Of a stretch of 45,851 bases of DNA, positions 15,091-23,671 are shown in pieces (position 1 is the first letter of the stretch; every line of letters begins with the position of its first letter). Made by a program: the position numbers and the translations under genes. The DNA is from Prevotella amnii DSM 23384 = JCM 14753 (GTDB taxonomy: Bacteria; Bacteroidota; Bacteroidia; Bacteroidales; Bacteroidaceae): positions 1-45,851 of the forward strand of contig NZ_KB905281.1 in NCBI RefSeq assembly GCF_000378745.1. Reading direction: 5' to 3'. The notes beneath the pieces were generated by a model. The model saw only the letters and a list, made by a program, of their open reading frames with translations, made no database searches and was not told where the DNA came from.

Positions 15091-17949
15091 ATGAAAAAGG
15101 GTAAGTTTAACTTTCCTAGTAGATTAGCCTCCATAATAATGGGGTTGGTTATTTCTGCTAGCGCTTTTGCGCAATCAACAATCAAGGGACATGTAAAAGA
15201 TGCTTCTGGTGAGCCTATCATAGGCGCATCAATTATTGTTGATGGTACTTCTAAGGGTACAACCACCGATATCGATGGTAACTTTGTTTTGAATGTGGCT
15301 CCAGGTACGCCACTTACTATTTCTTACATTGGCTTTAAAAAGCAGCATGTAAATGCTTCTGATGGGCTTAATTTAGTAATGAAAGAAGATGTTGCTAAGC
15401 AGATGAACGAAGTTGTGGTTATCGGTTACGGTGCTGTTAAGAAGAGTGATTTGACAGGTTCGGTAGCTGCATTGAAACCAGATGCTAAAAATAAAGGTCT
15501 TGTGGTTAATCCACAGGATATTGAGTCGTTCAATGTGTTAAAAGATGCATCTGCTACAGCTATTTATGGTTCGCGTGGTTCTAATGGTGTTATCATTATT
15601 ACAACAAAGAAAGGACGTAAAGGCTTAAAGGTATCTTATAATGGTAGCATGACGGTTAGTATGGTACATAATAACCTTAAAGTAATGGATGGCAACGAAT
15701 ATCGTAAGTTCATTGAAGGGCTTTTTGGTAAAGATAGCAAGGCTTATGGCGTTTTAGGTAAAGCTAATACCGACTGGCAGAGAGAAATACAGCGCACAGC
15801 ATTAGGACATGATCATAATGTAGCTGTTTCAGGCACTATAGCTTCGCGTTTACCTTTCCGCGTTAGTACAGGTTTTACTAATCAAGATGGTGTTATTAAG
15901 ACAAGTAACTTTGAGCGTTTTACAGGGGCTCTTAATTTGAACCCTTCTTTCTTTCAAGACCATTTACGTGTTAACTTGAATGCAAAGGTTATGTGGACAA
16001 GAAATCGTTATGCTGATGGTGATGCTATAGGCGCTGCACGTATGTTTGATCCTACACAGGCTATAATGTCAAAAGCTGATGATTATAAAAACTTTAAAGG
16101 ATATTTCCAATGGTTAGATAATGGTGATGCTTTAAATGATCCTACTTGGGCTAAAACTTGTTATTTTTTGGGTACAAAAAACCCAATGTCTATTCTTGAT
16201 CTTAAAAACGACCGTGCTATTAGTCGAGACTTCTTAGGTAGTGCAGATATCGACTATAAAGTACATGGCTTTGAAGACTTGCGCTTACACCTTACTGCAG
16301 GTATAGATAAAGCGTATGGTAAGCAATGGACAGATGTTGACCCTGCTTCTCCACAGGCTGTTTATTATGGTTCACATGGATGGGAAAAACAAGAGAAAGT
16401 TAACTCTCAATTGTCTATGTATGCTCAGTATTTCCACGATTTCAATGATAAACTAAAGCAACATGTTGATGTTATGGGTGGTTATGAATGGGCACATTTC
16501 TGGCATAATCAGAAAAGCTCTTTTTATGGTATATACCCAAGAACAAACAGAATTTATGGTGGAAAAGATATTAAAGACTCAGAATTGAAGAAGATAAATG
16601 AAAATAATAAATTATATGAAACAGAAAACTTCTTAGTATCTTTCTTTGGACGTGCTAACTACTCTTTAATGGATGGTCGTTATATGTTTACTGCTACTGT
16701 TCGTGAAGATGGATCTTCTCGCTTTAGACAGCATTGGGCATTATTCCCTTCTTTCGCTTTTGCTTGGAAGATGAAAGACGAGGCTTTCTTAAAGGATACT
16801 AAATGGTTATCCGACTTAAAACTACGTCTATCTTGGGGTAAGACAGGTCAGCAAGAAGGTATCGGAGATTATAGCTATTTTGCTGTATATGGTTTAAATA
16901 AAGGTGCTGATTCTTTCTATAAAATAACAGGTGATGGATCTTTAGCTCGTCCTGAAGCTTATAATCCAGACTTGAAATGGGAAACTACTACTTCTTATAA
17001 TGTTGGTTTAGATTGGGGTGTCTTAGGACAGCACCTAACAGGAACTATTGATTGGTACTATCGTAAAACTACCGATCTGCTAAACGTAACTACTGTAGCT
17101 GCTTTACAAAACTTTAAAAATACTGTGTTGAGCAATATCGGGTCTATGCGTAATACTGGTATTGAGGCTACTATACATTGGTTAGCTGTAAGCCAGAAGG
17201 ATTTTAACTGGACTATGGATTACAACATAACATATAATGATAATAAAATACTAAATCTTAATGGTAGCAATGATCCTAAATATTTTGTTCCTACTGGTGG
17301 TATTAAGGCTGGTAATGGTAACAATATACAAGGACAACACGTAGGTAATACTATCAATGCTTTCCATGTTTTCCAACAAGCTTATGATAAAAATGGTAAG
17401 CCAATAGAAGGTGTGGTTGTCGATCGTAACAAAGACGGGCAGATAACTGATGATGATAAGTATTATTATAAATCACCTGCAGCTCCTGTTACTATGGGTT
17501 TTGCTTCTCGTGCAGAATATAAAAACTGGGACTTAGGGTTTGCCCTTAGAGCAAGTATTGGTAATTATGTTTATACTGATATGTTCTCTTCTGCAGAAAG
17601 TATGGCTAAGAGTAACATCTTCTTCCAAGATAAAGTTCTTTATAATCGTCCTTCTTATAATGTTCCTTTCAACTGGCAGTCTTATGATACAAAAGCTATT
17701 TTGTCAGATCGTTGGGTACAAAACGCATCTTTCTTAAAGTTGGATAATATTACTTTAGGCTATTCTTTTAGCAACTTATTCCCAAGCAGAAAGTGTAATA
17801 AGCTATCAGGTCGTGTATATCTAACAGCTAATAATGTGTTTACTGTAACTGAATATGATGGTATAGATCCTGAAGTTTATAATGGTATTGATAATAATCT
17901 ATATCCACGTCCATTCTCTATTATAATGGGTCTTAACTTGAATTTTTAA
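15091..17949 (+). CDS. susC: SusC-like TonB-dependent starch oligosaccharide transporter, plug core apparently deleted
   Basis: This outer-membrane TonB-dependent transporter is 952 residues long. Signal peptide 1-28 (ISASAFAQ) is followed by a carboxypeptidase-regulatory-like beta domain (about 30-105), the TonB-box region EVVVIGYGAVKKSDLTGSVA, a plug remnant, and a beta-barrel with the final strand PRPFSIIMGLNLNF. In SusC proteins a plug segment containing PGV, an IRIRG motif and a VIDG motif lies between LTGSV and NPQDIESFNVLKDASA. Here ALKPDAKNKGLVVN runs straight into PQDIESFNVLKDASATAIYG (junction about 15503-15520), and no IRIRG or VIDG occurs anywhere. Roughly 60 or more residues are missing in frame. 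The barrel otherwise looks complete. It may still fold as a more open channel, be inactive, or reflect an assembly collapse between short direct repeats. Confidence 0.93.
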   Translation: MKKGKFNFPSRLASIIMGLVISASAFAQSTIKGHVKDASGEPIIGASIIVDGTSKGTTTDIDGNFVLNVAPGTPLTISYIGFKKQHVNASDGLNLVMKEDVAKQMNEVVVIGYGAVKKSDLTGSVAALKPDAKNKGLVVNPQDIESFNVLKDASATAIYGSRGSNGVIIITTKKGRKGLKVSYNGSMTVSMVHNNLKVMDGNEYRKFIEGLFGKDSKAYGVLGKANTDWQREIQRTALGHDHNVAVSGTIASRLPFRVSTGFTNQDGVIKTSNFERFTGALNLNPSFFQDHLRVNLNAKVMWTRNRYADGDAIGAARMFDPTQAIMSKADDYKNFKGYFQWLDNGDALNDPTWAKTCYFLGTKNPMSILDLKNDRAISRDFLGSADIDYKVHGFEDLRLHLTAGIDKAYGKQWTDVDPASPQAVYYGSHGWEKQEKVNSQLSMYAQYFHDFNDKLKQHVDVMGGYEWAHFWHNQKSSFYGIYPRTNRIYGGKDIKDSELKKINENNKLYETENFLVSFFGRANYSLMDGRYMFTATVREDGSSRFRQHWALFPSFAFAWKMKDEAFLKDTKWLSDLKLRLSWGKTGQQEGIGDYSYFAVYGLNKGADSFYKITGDGSLARPEAYNPDLKWETTTSYNVGLDWGVLGQHLTGTIDWYYRKTTDLLNVTTVAALQNFKNTVLSNIGSMRNTGIEATIHWLAVSQKDFNWTMDYNITYNDNKILNLNGSNDPKYFVPTGGIKAGNGNNIQGQHVGNTINAFHVFQQAYDKNGKPIEGVVVDRNKDGQITDDDKYYYKSPAAPVTMGFASRAEYKNWDLGFALRASIGNYVYTDMFSSAESMAKSNIFFQDKVLYNRPSYNVPFNWQSYDTKAILSDRWVQNASFLKLDNITLGYSFSNLFPSRKCNKLSGRVYLTANNVFTVTEYDGIDPEVYNGIDNNLYPRPFSIIMGLNLNF

Positions 17950-17990
17950 TTAGCTTATAGAAAAAATAGAGAATAAAAATAAATATAACT

Positions 17991-19625
17991 ATGAAGATTA
18001 ATTTTAAACATATATTTTCTGCATCATTTTTGTTGATGACAGTAGGATTGGTTAGTTGTGTAGGTGATTTAAATGTTACACCAAAAGATCCAAACCTAAA
18101 AACAAAAGAAAAGATTAGTGCTGATGCAGCTTTCAATAAGTGTTATGCTAACTTAGCCTTAGCTGGTAATGGTGGTGCTACTGGCGATTGCGATGTAGAT
18201 GGTATTGATGGTGGTACCAGTGGATTTGTACGTCAGCTATTCAATTCTGAAGAGCTTACCACTGATGAGGCTATATGTGCATGGGGAGATGAAGGTATTG
18301 CTAACTTCAATTTTAACAGCTATGATGCATCTCACCCTATGCTCCGTGGTTTCTATTATCGATTGACAACAGGTATTACTTTCTGTAATCAATATTTGAA
18401 AGATTTTGGAACTCATGATGCTACAATGACAGCAGAAGTACGTTTTATTCGTGCTTTGGAATATTTTTATTTACTAAATGGCTGGGGAAATGTGCCATTT
18501 TCTACAGAAATATCTAGTGAAAAGCCAAAGCGTGTAGAGCGTGCCGAGCTTTATAAATGGCTGTTAGAAGAGCTCAAAAATGAGGTAGAACCAAAGCTAA
18601 GCGAGCCTAAAGTAAAAACATCTACTGATCCTGAATACGGTAGAGTAGATAAGACAGCAGCATGGTTATTGTTGGCACGTTTATATCTAAATGCTGAAGT
18701 TTATACAGGTAAACCAGATTGGACTAATGCAGCTGAATATGCTAAGAAAGTAATTGATTCTCCTCACAAGCTTTATACTGGAGAAGCTAAGAATGGTTGG
18801 ACGGCATATCAGCAACTGTTTATGGGTGATAATGGCGAGAATGGTTCATCTGTAGAAGCCATATTACCAGTGTTACAAGATGGTTTAAAGACAACTTCAT
18901 GGGCTACTACTATTTTCTTAATAGCAGGTTGTAACGATGCAAATGTTCATGTAAAGAGCGAATCAGTACCAGGTAATGGTACAACACAAGGTTGGGGTGG
19001 TAACCGTATGCGTAAGGATCTTGTAGAAAAGTTTTTCCCAAAAGATAATGCACCTGAAGTTTCTGCTTGTGAGATGCCTAAAAAAGCAAAAGACGACCGT
19101 GCTATCTTCGACGCAAAAGGTAGAAAATTAGATAATGGAGACGATAAAGAGGGTGTAGCAACCTTTACTAATGGTTATGCTGTTTGTAAATTTAACAACT
19201 TTAAAACTGATGGTACTCCTGGATCTAGTTCTACTTTCTCAGATGCAGATTTCTTCTTAATGCGTTCTGCTGAGGCTTATTTAATATATGCTGAAGCTAC
19301 AGCACGTGCTAATAATGATACACCTACAGCTGATGGTATTAAGTATTTAAACGACTTGCGTGAGCGTGCTCATGCTGAGAAAAAGGATAGTTATACGATG
19401 AGAGAAATATGTGATGAATGGAGTAGAGAATTCTATTTTGAAGGGTTACGCCGTACAACACTTATTCGTTTTGGATACTATGGTGGTAATAACAATTATA
19501 ACTGGGCATGGAAAGGCGGCGTAAAGGAAGGTCGTAATATAGATGCACACTTAAATTTGTTTGCAATACCTACTACAGATCTAAATGCTAATGCTGAAAA
19601 TCTTAAGCAGAATCCTGGTTATTAA
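17991..19625 (+). CDS. susD: SusD-like surface starch-binding lipoprotein
   Basis: This 544-residue lipoprotein has a signal peptide ending LVSC with lipidated Cys23, followed by VGDLNVTPKDPN. SusD hallmarks are visible: the TPR-rich helical fold (EVRFIRALEYFYLLNGWGNVPF, TAAWLLLARLYLNAEVY), the late block ADFFLMRSAEAYLIYAEATA, YLNDLRERA, and the terminal EWSREFYFEGLRRTTLIRFG. It forms a lid over SusC and captures maltooligosaccharides. It starts 41 bases after susC, so it is in the same operon. The sequence looks complete, which contrasts with the shortened SusC plug. Confidence 0.95.
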   Translation: MKINFKHIFSASFLLMTVGLVSCVGDLNVTPKDPNLKTKEKISADAAFNKCYANLALAGNGGATGDCDVDGIDGGTSGFVRQLFNSEELTTDEAICAWGDEGIANFNFNSYDASHPMLRGFYYRLTTGITFCNQYLKDFGTHDATMTAEVRFIRALEYFYLLNGWGNVPFSTEISSEKPKRVERAELYKWLLEELKNEVEPKLSEPKVKTSTDPEYGRVDKTAAWLLLARLYLNAEVYTGKPDWTNAAEYAKKVIDSPHKLYTGEAKNGWTAYQQLFMGDNGENGSSVEAILPVLQDGLKTTSWATTIFLIAGCNDANVHVKSESVPGNGTTQGWGGNRMRKDLVEKFFPKDNAPEVSACEMPKKAKDDRAIFDAKGRKLDNGDDKEGVATFTNGYAVCKFNNFKTDGTPGSSSTFSDADFFLMRSAEAYLIYAEATARANNDTPTADGIKYLNDLRERAHAEKKDSYTMREICDEWSREFYFEGLRRTTLIRFGYYGGNNNYNWAWKGGVKEGRNIDAHLNLFAIPTTDLNANAENLKQNPGY

Positions 19626-19669
19626 TAATGGCTTATAAAATAACTTTAAACATTAAAAGACAATTAATT

Positions 19670-20836
19670 ATGAAGACAATATTAAAAACATCCTTAGCTC
19701 TTTTGGCAGGTGTTGCGTTATTTTCTGCTTGTGATAAGGATATGGAAGATAATCCTACATTGCAAACACCTAAAGAGTTTATTTTGAATACTCCAGGATA
19801 TGCTAACTATGTTGTGGATTTAGCTACTCAAGACAGCTTAAAGTTTACTTGGGAGCAGCCAAAATATGGTTTTAGTGCAGAAGTAGAGTATGGAATGCAG
19901 TTTTCTGCTTCTAATAAATGGAAGTTGGCTACAGATAAGGTAGATAATCAAGGTAGTGTTATTGCCGATTATGCTAATGTAGGTGGAAACACTCACTCAT
20001 TACATCATGCAGTAGCAGTGAAAGAGCTTGCTAAGGCTATTCAGGAACTGAAGCGTTATTCAGAAAAGGAGCCTATTGGGAGCTTAAATCTTTATGCTCG
20101 TACCTTTGCTGTATTTGAAGGTGATACTTTATTTTCAAAGCCTATAATGATAAAGGTTAAGCCTTATTATGTAGCTCTTGCTAAAGCTCCTATTGAAACT
20201 TGGTATATGATAGGTGATGGTATAGGCGAAAAATCTTGGAATAGTGTTATACCATTGTTGCCTTTAGGCGATCAAAAGTATGATGCTAAGACAGGTAAAG
20301 GCGTTATATCTTGGACAGGATATTTAGATACAAAAGAGTTTAAGATAAGGAAGGAAGAAAACAAATGGACTGAAGAAAACTTTGGTCAAGATGGATCTTT
20401 TGGTACATTTAAGAAGAATGCTGGTAATATTAAAGTACCTGAGCCAGGCTATTATACAGTAACTTTAGATACTAAAACAGAGGTTTTAAAGATAGAAGAG
20501 TATAAGGGTACAGCTCCAACAAAAACTTATGATAAAATGTGTATTCCTGGTAGTTATGGCGCAGAGCAATGGAAGCCAGAAAGCCAAACTCCTATGACGG
20601 CTTTAGGTCTTGCAGCTAACAACCATGATTGGAAGGCTACCATAGAGCTTGAAGAAGATGCTCCTGATAAAGGTGGATTAAAGTTTGCTGCAGGAAGCTG
20701 GGCTCATAACTGGGGTGGTAAAACATTCCCTTATGGTTCAGGTAGTAATGGTGATAATATAATGTACAAGAAGGGTACTTATACTGTTTACTTCAATGAT
20801 ATTACAGGGCAGTATTCTTTTGTAAAGCAGAAGTAA
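19670..20836 (+). CDS. susE: SusE-like surface glycan-binding lipoprotein
   Basis: This 388-residue outer-membrane lipoprotein has a signal peptide with lipobox FSAC (Cys21) in MKTILKTSLALLAGVALFSA. I chose ATG 19670 because it begins this signal peptide. An ATG at 19628 would add 14 unlikely residues. An N-terminal SusE-type fold (PKEFILNTPGYANYVVDL, LKFTWEQPKYGF) is followed by two carbohydrate-binding-like beta domains (about 190-285 from ETWYMIGDGIGEKSW, and about 290-388 from KMCIPGSYGAEQW). The length is close to SusE and shorter than SusF. It should bind starch or maltodextrin and hold it at the cell surface. It is the third gene of the susCDE operon. Confidence 0.88.
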   Translation: MKTILKTSLALLAGVALFSACDKDMEDNPTLQTPKEFILNTPGYANYVVDLATQDSLKFTWEQPKYGFSAEVEYGMQFSASNKWKLATDKVDNQGSVIADYANVGGNTHSLHHAVAVKELAKAIQELKRYSEKEPIGSLNLYARTFAVFEGDTLFSKPIMIKVKPYYVALAKAPIETWYMIGDGIGEKSWNSVIPLLPLGDQKYDAKTGKGVISWTGYLDTKEFKIRKEENKWTEENFGQDGSFGTFKKNAGNIKVPEPGYYTVTLDTKTEVLKIEEYKGTAPTKTYDKMCIPGSYGAEQWKPESQTPMTALGLAANNHDWKATIELEEDAPDKGGLKFAAGSWAHNWGGKTFPYGSGSNGDNIMYKKGTYTVYFNDITGQYSFVKQK

Positions 20837-20861
20837 AACTTCATATTAAAATAATATTATG

Positions 20862-20896
20862 GAGGCTTGCATTTTTAGATGCAAGCCTCTATTTTT
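20862..20896 (+). terminator. Rho-independent terminator of the susCDE operon
   Basis: GAGGCTTGCAT (20862-20872) pairs perfectly with ATGCAAGCCTC (20879-20889), followed by TATTTTT. Confidence 0.92.
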
Positions 20897-21162
20897 ATGG
20901 TATTATTTCATGGGTGTATAGCTGTTAACTACGTTGTTGTGGTGTAGATGTTTACGATATTTGTAAGAGAAAGCCATAATAGTGTTTAAGGGAAAAGGTG
21001 TTCCCTTGGTAATGATAGTAAAAAATCTGCCTTACTAAGGCTTGTAATTTTACCAAATAGCCTATATGATGTAAGTGGTATAGGGATTATGTTTTATTGT
21101 AAAGCCAGTGAAGAGTAAGCGTTTGTGTTGTATATATATTTTTTTGTTTATTGTTATGACAA
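20897..21162. other. Non-coding gap with a nested inverted repeat
   Basis: No gene is supported between the susE and S41 peptidase terminators. The gap holds a nested structure: outer arms TTGGTAA (21006-21012) and TTACCAA (21050-21056) enclose the perfect palindrome GCCTTA-C-TAAGGC (21029-21041). No promoter of Bacteroidetes type was seen next to it. Confidence 0.5.
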
Positions 21163-21210
21163 ATAAAGCACCTTAAATGTGGTTATATTTACACATTTGA
21201 GGTGCTTTAT
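21163..21210 (-). terminator. 19-bp hairpin terminator downstream of the S41 peptidase gene
   Basis: ATAAAGCACCTTAAATGTG (21163-21181) pairs with the arm at 21192-21210, with one G-U wobble. It lies 33 bases past the minus-strand stop at 21243. On that strand it is followed by TTGTCATAAC, so the U tract is short. Confidence 0.7.
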
Positions 21211-21242
21211 AGTGAGCTATGAAAGTAAGTCTTTTATGATAG

Positions 21243-22916
21243 TTAATTGGCTATTTTAAGAATGTTGTTGTACTCTTTGATGTTGTTTAAGATGTCTTTA
21301 GCTTTTTTCCATTGCTTATCCCACTGAAGAGAATTTTCTATTCCTCCTCGCTGATAATAGTACACACGCACGAGGTTAGCACTTAAAATTTGTCTTAAAA
21401 TGTTGCTATTAAAGTCGAGGTCTTTTGCTATGTTGTGCTTTAGCTTTTTCTTTAATGCTTCAAATTCAGGCTTTGCATCTTCGTAATAGCCTTCAAATTT
21501 GGTTAGTTTTTCTAACTGTTCTAAATATTTTTTGCTTTCGCGATCATATTTAAACCCACTTTTTATAACACTTTCTTTAAAGTCGTTGTAGTCAGCATCT
21601 GTAATATTGAAAGTTTTTGCATTACTTATATAGGGGTGATTTTTAATGTATTTCATTTCCCAGTTATGCATAGTCTCTGTAGAATCTTGCCCTGTAGATG
21701 CAAGATAAAAAGCGATGTTAGGTAGTGAGTCAGGTTTTATTTCTATATCAGGCTTAATTCCTCCGCCATCTCTTACTATACGTCCTTTTTTGGTATGAAA
21801 CTCTCTTGTAAGTGAGTCGGGTACGTGTTCCATGTATCCTCCTTTATTATGTTTGTAGTTAATGGCTTGTATGCATCTGCCACTTGGTATGTAATATTTA
21901 GCAGTAGTTAGTTTTAAGTTTCCATTATAAGGCAGGTCTATAGTAGTTTGCACCAAACCTTTTCCGTATGTTCGTGTGCCTAATATTACAGCTCGGTCTA
22001 AATCTTGTAGACAGCCGCTTGTAATTTCACTTGAACTGGCAGTTTCTTCATTTACTAAAACAACAATAGGCATAACAGTATCTATTGGTTCTACAGTAGT
22101 TTTATATTCTCTGTTTGCACTTTTTAGTTTGCCTAAGTTTTTAACCAGTGTAATTCCTTTAGGTACAAACATGTTTACGATGTTTATAGCTTCTTGTAAA
22201 GATCCACCACCATTGTTACGCAAATCGAGTACAAACTTTTTCATTCCTTTGTTTTTCATATCGATGAAAGCTCTTCTAACCTCTTTAGAGCATTCGGTAG
22301 TAAATTGTTTTAGGCTTAGATATCCTATACCATTTTCCTGTAATCCATAGTATGGTACAGCTGGCATTTGTATCATTTTACGTGTAATTTTTAGTTTTAT
22401 TATTTTGTTATTTGTAGGTCTTAGAATCTTTAGAATAAAACTTGTGCCAGCGTCTCCGCGCAGATGTTCACTAACAAACTTGGTATCTTTGTTTCTTATA
22501 TCAATATTATCAATAGATAGCAAAACATCTCCTTTCTTTAATCCTACTTCTGCTGCAGGCATGTTTTCGTATGGTTCTTCTATAGTTACGCGTTTAAGTG
22601 CTAAGTCATATCGTATTATAGCCCCTATTCCAGCATATTTTCCTGTTATCATAAGGTTAAGATCTTTAACATTTTCAGCGGGGTAATATACAGTGTATGG
22701 GTCGAGTGAGCGTAACATATAGTTAATACTATTTCCTACCACCTCATCTGCATTTAGCGTATCTACATACATCATATCTAAGTATTTGTAGATAGATGAA
22801 AATGTTTCAATGTTTTTTGCCACTTTAAAGTTGTGCTCTTTGTCTGTTTTTGTTTGTGCAGTTGCTAATCCAAGTGTAAGCAAGCATAATGTTAATGATA
22901 TAATATATTTTCTCAT
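21243..22916 (-). CDS. S41-family C-terminal processing peptidase (CtpA/Prc-like)
   Basis: This 557-residue exported serine protease has a signal peptide (1-20, LGLATA) and a helical N-terminal segment (DMMYVDTLNADEVVGNSINY, LDPYTVYY). A PDZ domain follows (about 90-175, YAGIGAII to GDVLLSIDNIDI), then the peptidase core FVLDLRNNGGGSL. The Ser-Lys dyad is S294 in NEETASSSEI and K319 in RTYGKGLVQ, 25 residues apart as in E. coli Prc. A C-terminal helical region follows. It would trim or degrade periplasmic proteins. The gene stands alone between the sus locus and a tRNA. Confidence 0.93.
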   Translation of the reverse strand: MRKYIISLTLCLLTLGLATAQTKTDKEHNFKVAKNIETFSSIYKYLDMMYVDTLNADEVVGNSINYMLRSLDPYTVYYPAENVKDLNLMITGKYAGIGAIIRYDLALKRVTIEEPYENMPAAEVGLKKGDVLLSIDNIDIRNKDTKFVSEHLRGDAGTSFILKILRPTNNKIIKLKITRKMIQMPAVPYYGLQENGIGYLSLKQFTTECSKEVRRAFIDMKNKGMKKFVLDLRNNGGGSLQEAINIVNMFVPKGITLVKNLGKLKSANREYKTTVEPIDTVMPIVVLVNEETASSSEITSGCLQDLDRAVILGTRTYGKGLVQTTIDLPYNGNLKLTTAKYYIPSGRCIQAINYKHNKGGYMEHVPDSLTREFHTKKGRIVRDGGGIKPDIEIKPDSLPNIAFYLASTGQDSTETMHNWEMKYIKNHPYISNAKTFNITDADYNDFKESVIKSGFKYDRESKKYLEQLEKLTKFEGYYEDAKPEFEALKKKLKHNIAKDLDFNSNILRQILSANLVRVYYYQRGGIENSLQWDKQWKKAKDILNNIKEYNNILKIAN

Positions 22917-22974
22917 AATTTAATATTTTTCTTTACCAAAACCATATTTTTGTGTTATTGTGTATTGTGATAGG

Positions 22975-22999
22975 TATATGTACTGCAAAAGTACATATA
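22975..22999. promoter_or_regulatory. Inverted repeat around the S41 peptidase -7 box
   Basis: TATATGTAC (22975-22983) and GTACATATA (22991-22999) are perfect inverted arms. The -7 box TACTTTTG on the minus strand (22986-22993) sits across the loop. A direct repeat TATTGTGATA flanks it at 22963-22972 and 23002-23011. This arrangement looks like an operator over a promoter, but the regulator is unknown. Confidence 0.45.
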
Positions 23000-23074
23000 T
23001 ATATTGTGATACCTACCTTTTGATTATCCATTTTAGAAAAAAACATATTAAAAGGATATTTTTTTGCTAAAAAG

Positions 23075-23106
23075 TTTGGTAGAAAGTAGAAAACTATGTA
23101 CCTTTG
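23075..23106 (+). promoter_or_regulatory. Promoter of tRNA-Asn
   Basis: TTTG (23075-23078), a 20-base spacer and TACCTTTG (23099-23106) match the Bacteroidetes consensus, 27 bases before the tRNA. Confidence 0.7.
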
Positions 23107-23133
23107 CAATCGCTTAAAGGATATAAGTATTCT

Positions 23134-23207
23134 GCTTCAGTAGCTCAGTTGGTTAGAGCACCTGACTGTTAATCAGGGGGTCGTTGGTTCAAGCCCATCC
23201 TGGAGCG
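23134..23207 (+). tRNA. tRNA-Asn (anticodon GTT)
   Basis: A 74-base cloverleaf can be drawn. The acceptor is GCTTCAG/CTGGAGC with one G-U pair, and the D arm is GCTC...GAGC. The anticodon stem CCTGA/TCAGG has loop CTGTTAA, placing GTT at 34-36. The T arm is GTTGG-TTCAAGC-CCATC. The discriminator is G and CCA is not encoded. The T stem has a T-T mismatch at the second pair, which is unusual for this otherwise standard tRNA. Confidence 0.93.
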
Positions 23208-23211
23208 CATC

Positions 23212-23244
23212 AAAGAGACAATTTGATATTGTCTCTTTTTTTTT
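23212..23244 (+). terminator. Rho-independent terminator of tRNA-Asn
   Basis: AAAGAGACAAT (23212-23222) pairs perfectly with ATTGTCTCTTT (23228-23238), followed by a T run to 23244. It begins 5 bases after the tRNA. Confidence 0.92.
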
Positions 23245-23671
23245 ATATTGTTCTTTCTTTTGTTTGCCTTTTATGGTGTTGTAAAGTATATATAATGTAG
23301 GTAAATAAAGGTGCAAGTATTTTCTTTAAAGTTATGCTTTCTTTTTGTTTAAATAAATAGTTTTAGTGATAGTTGTGTAAATATGTTTAATGTTATAGTA
23401 TGTATAAATATTTGATTTATAAATAGTTTTATTCTTATTTGTCAAAATTTAAGCGTACCTTTGTATTTAGGAAAGAAACGTACCACTTGATAAGGCTAAG
23501 TAGGCACTAAAAAGTATTTAAATTATTCTATGAGGAGTAATATAATAGGTGTAATGCATTCAGGCTTTCTATGTTAGTTATTAAGAGCTAATAAGTTTTT
23601 TATTGTTATGCGGGTTCGTATTGTGGTTAGTTTTCTTTTCTATATTAGGATAATAATAAAAACAAACGAAT
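23245..23671 (+). other. Promoter and long leader of the DEAD-box helicase gene
   Basis: No gene is supported here. TACCTTTG (23456-23463) is a good -7 box, with TTTG upstream at 23438-23441 at a short 14-base spacing. This gives an untranslated leader of about 200 bases. A small AU hairpin TTATTA/TAATAA near 23580-23596, followed by GTTTTTTATT, could act as an attenuator. A 25-codon frame from ATG 23608 overlaps the helicase start out of frame and is not convincing. Confidence 0.5.
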
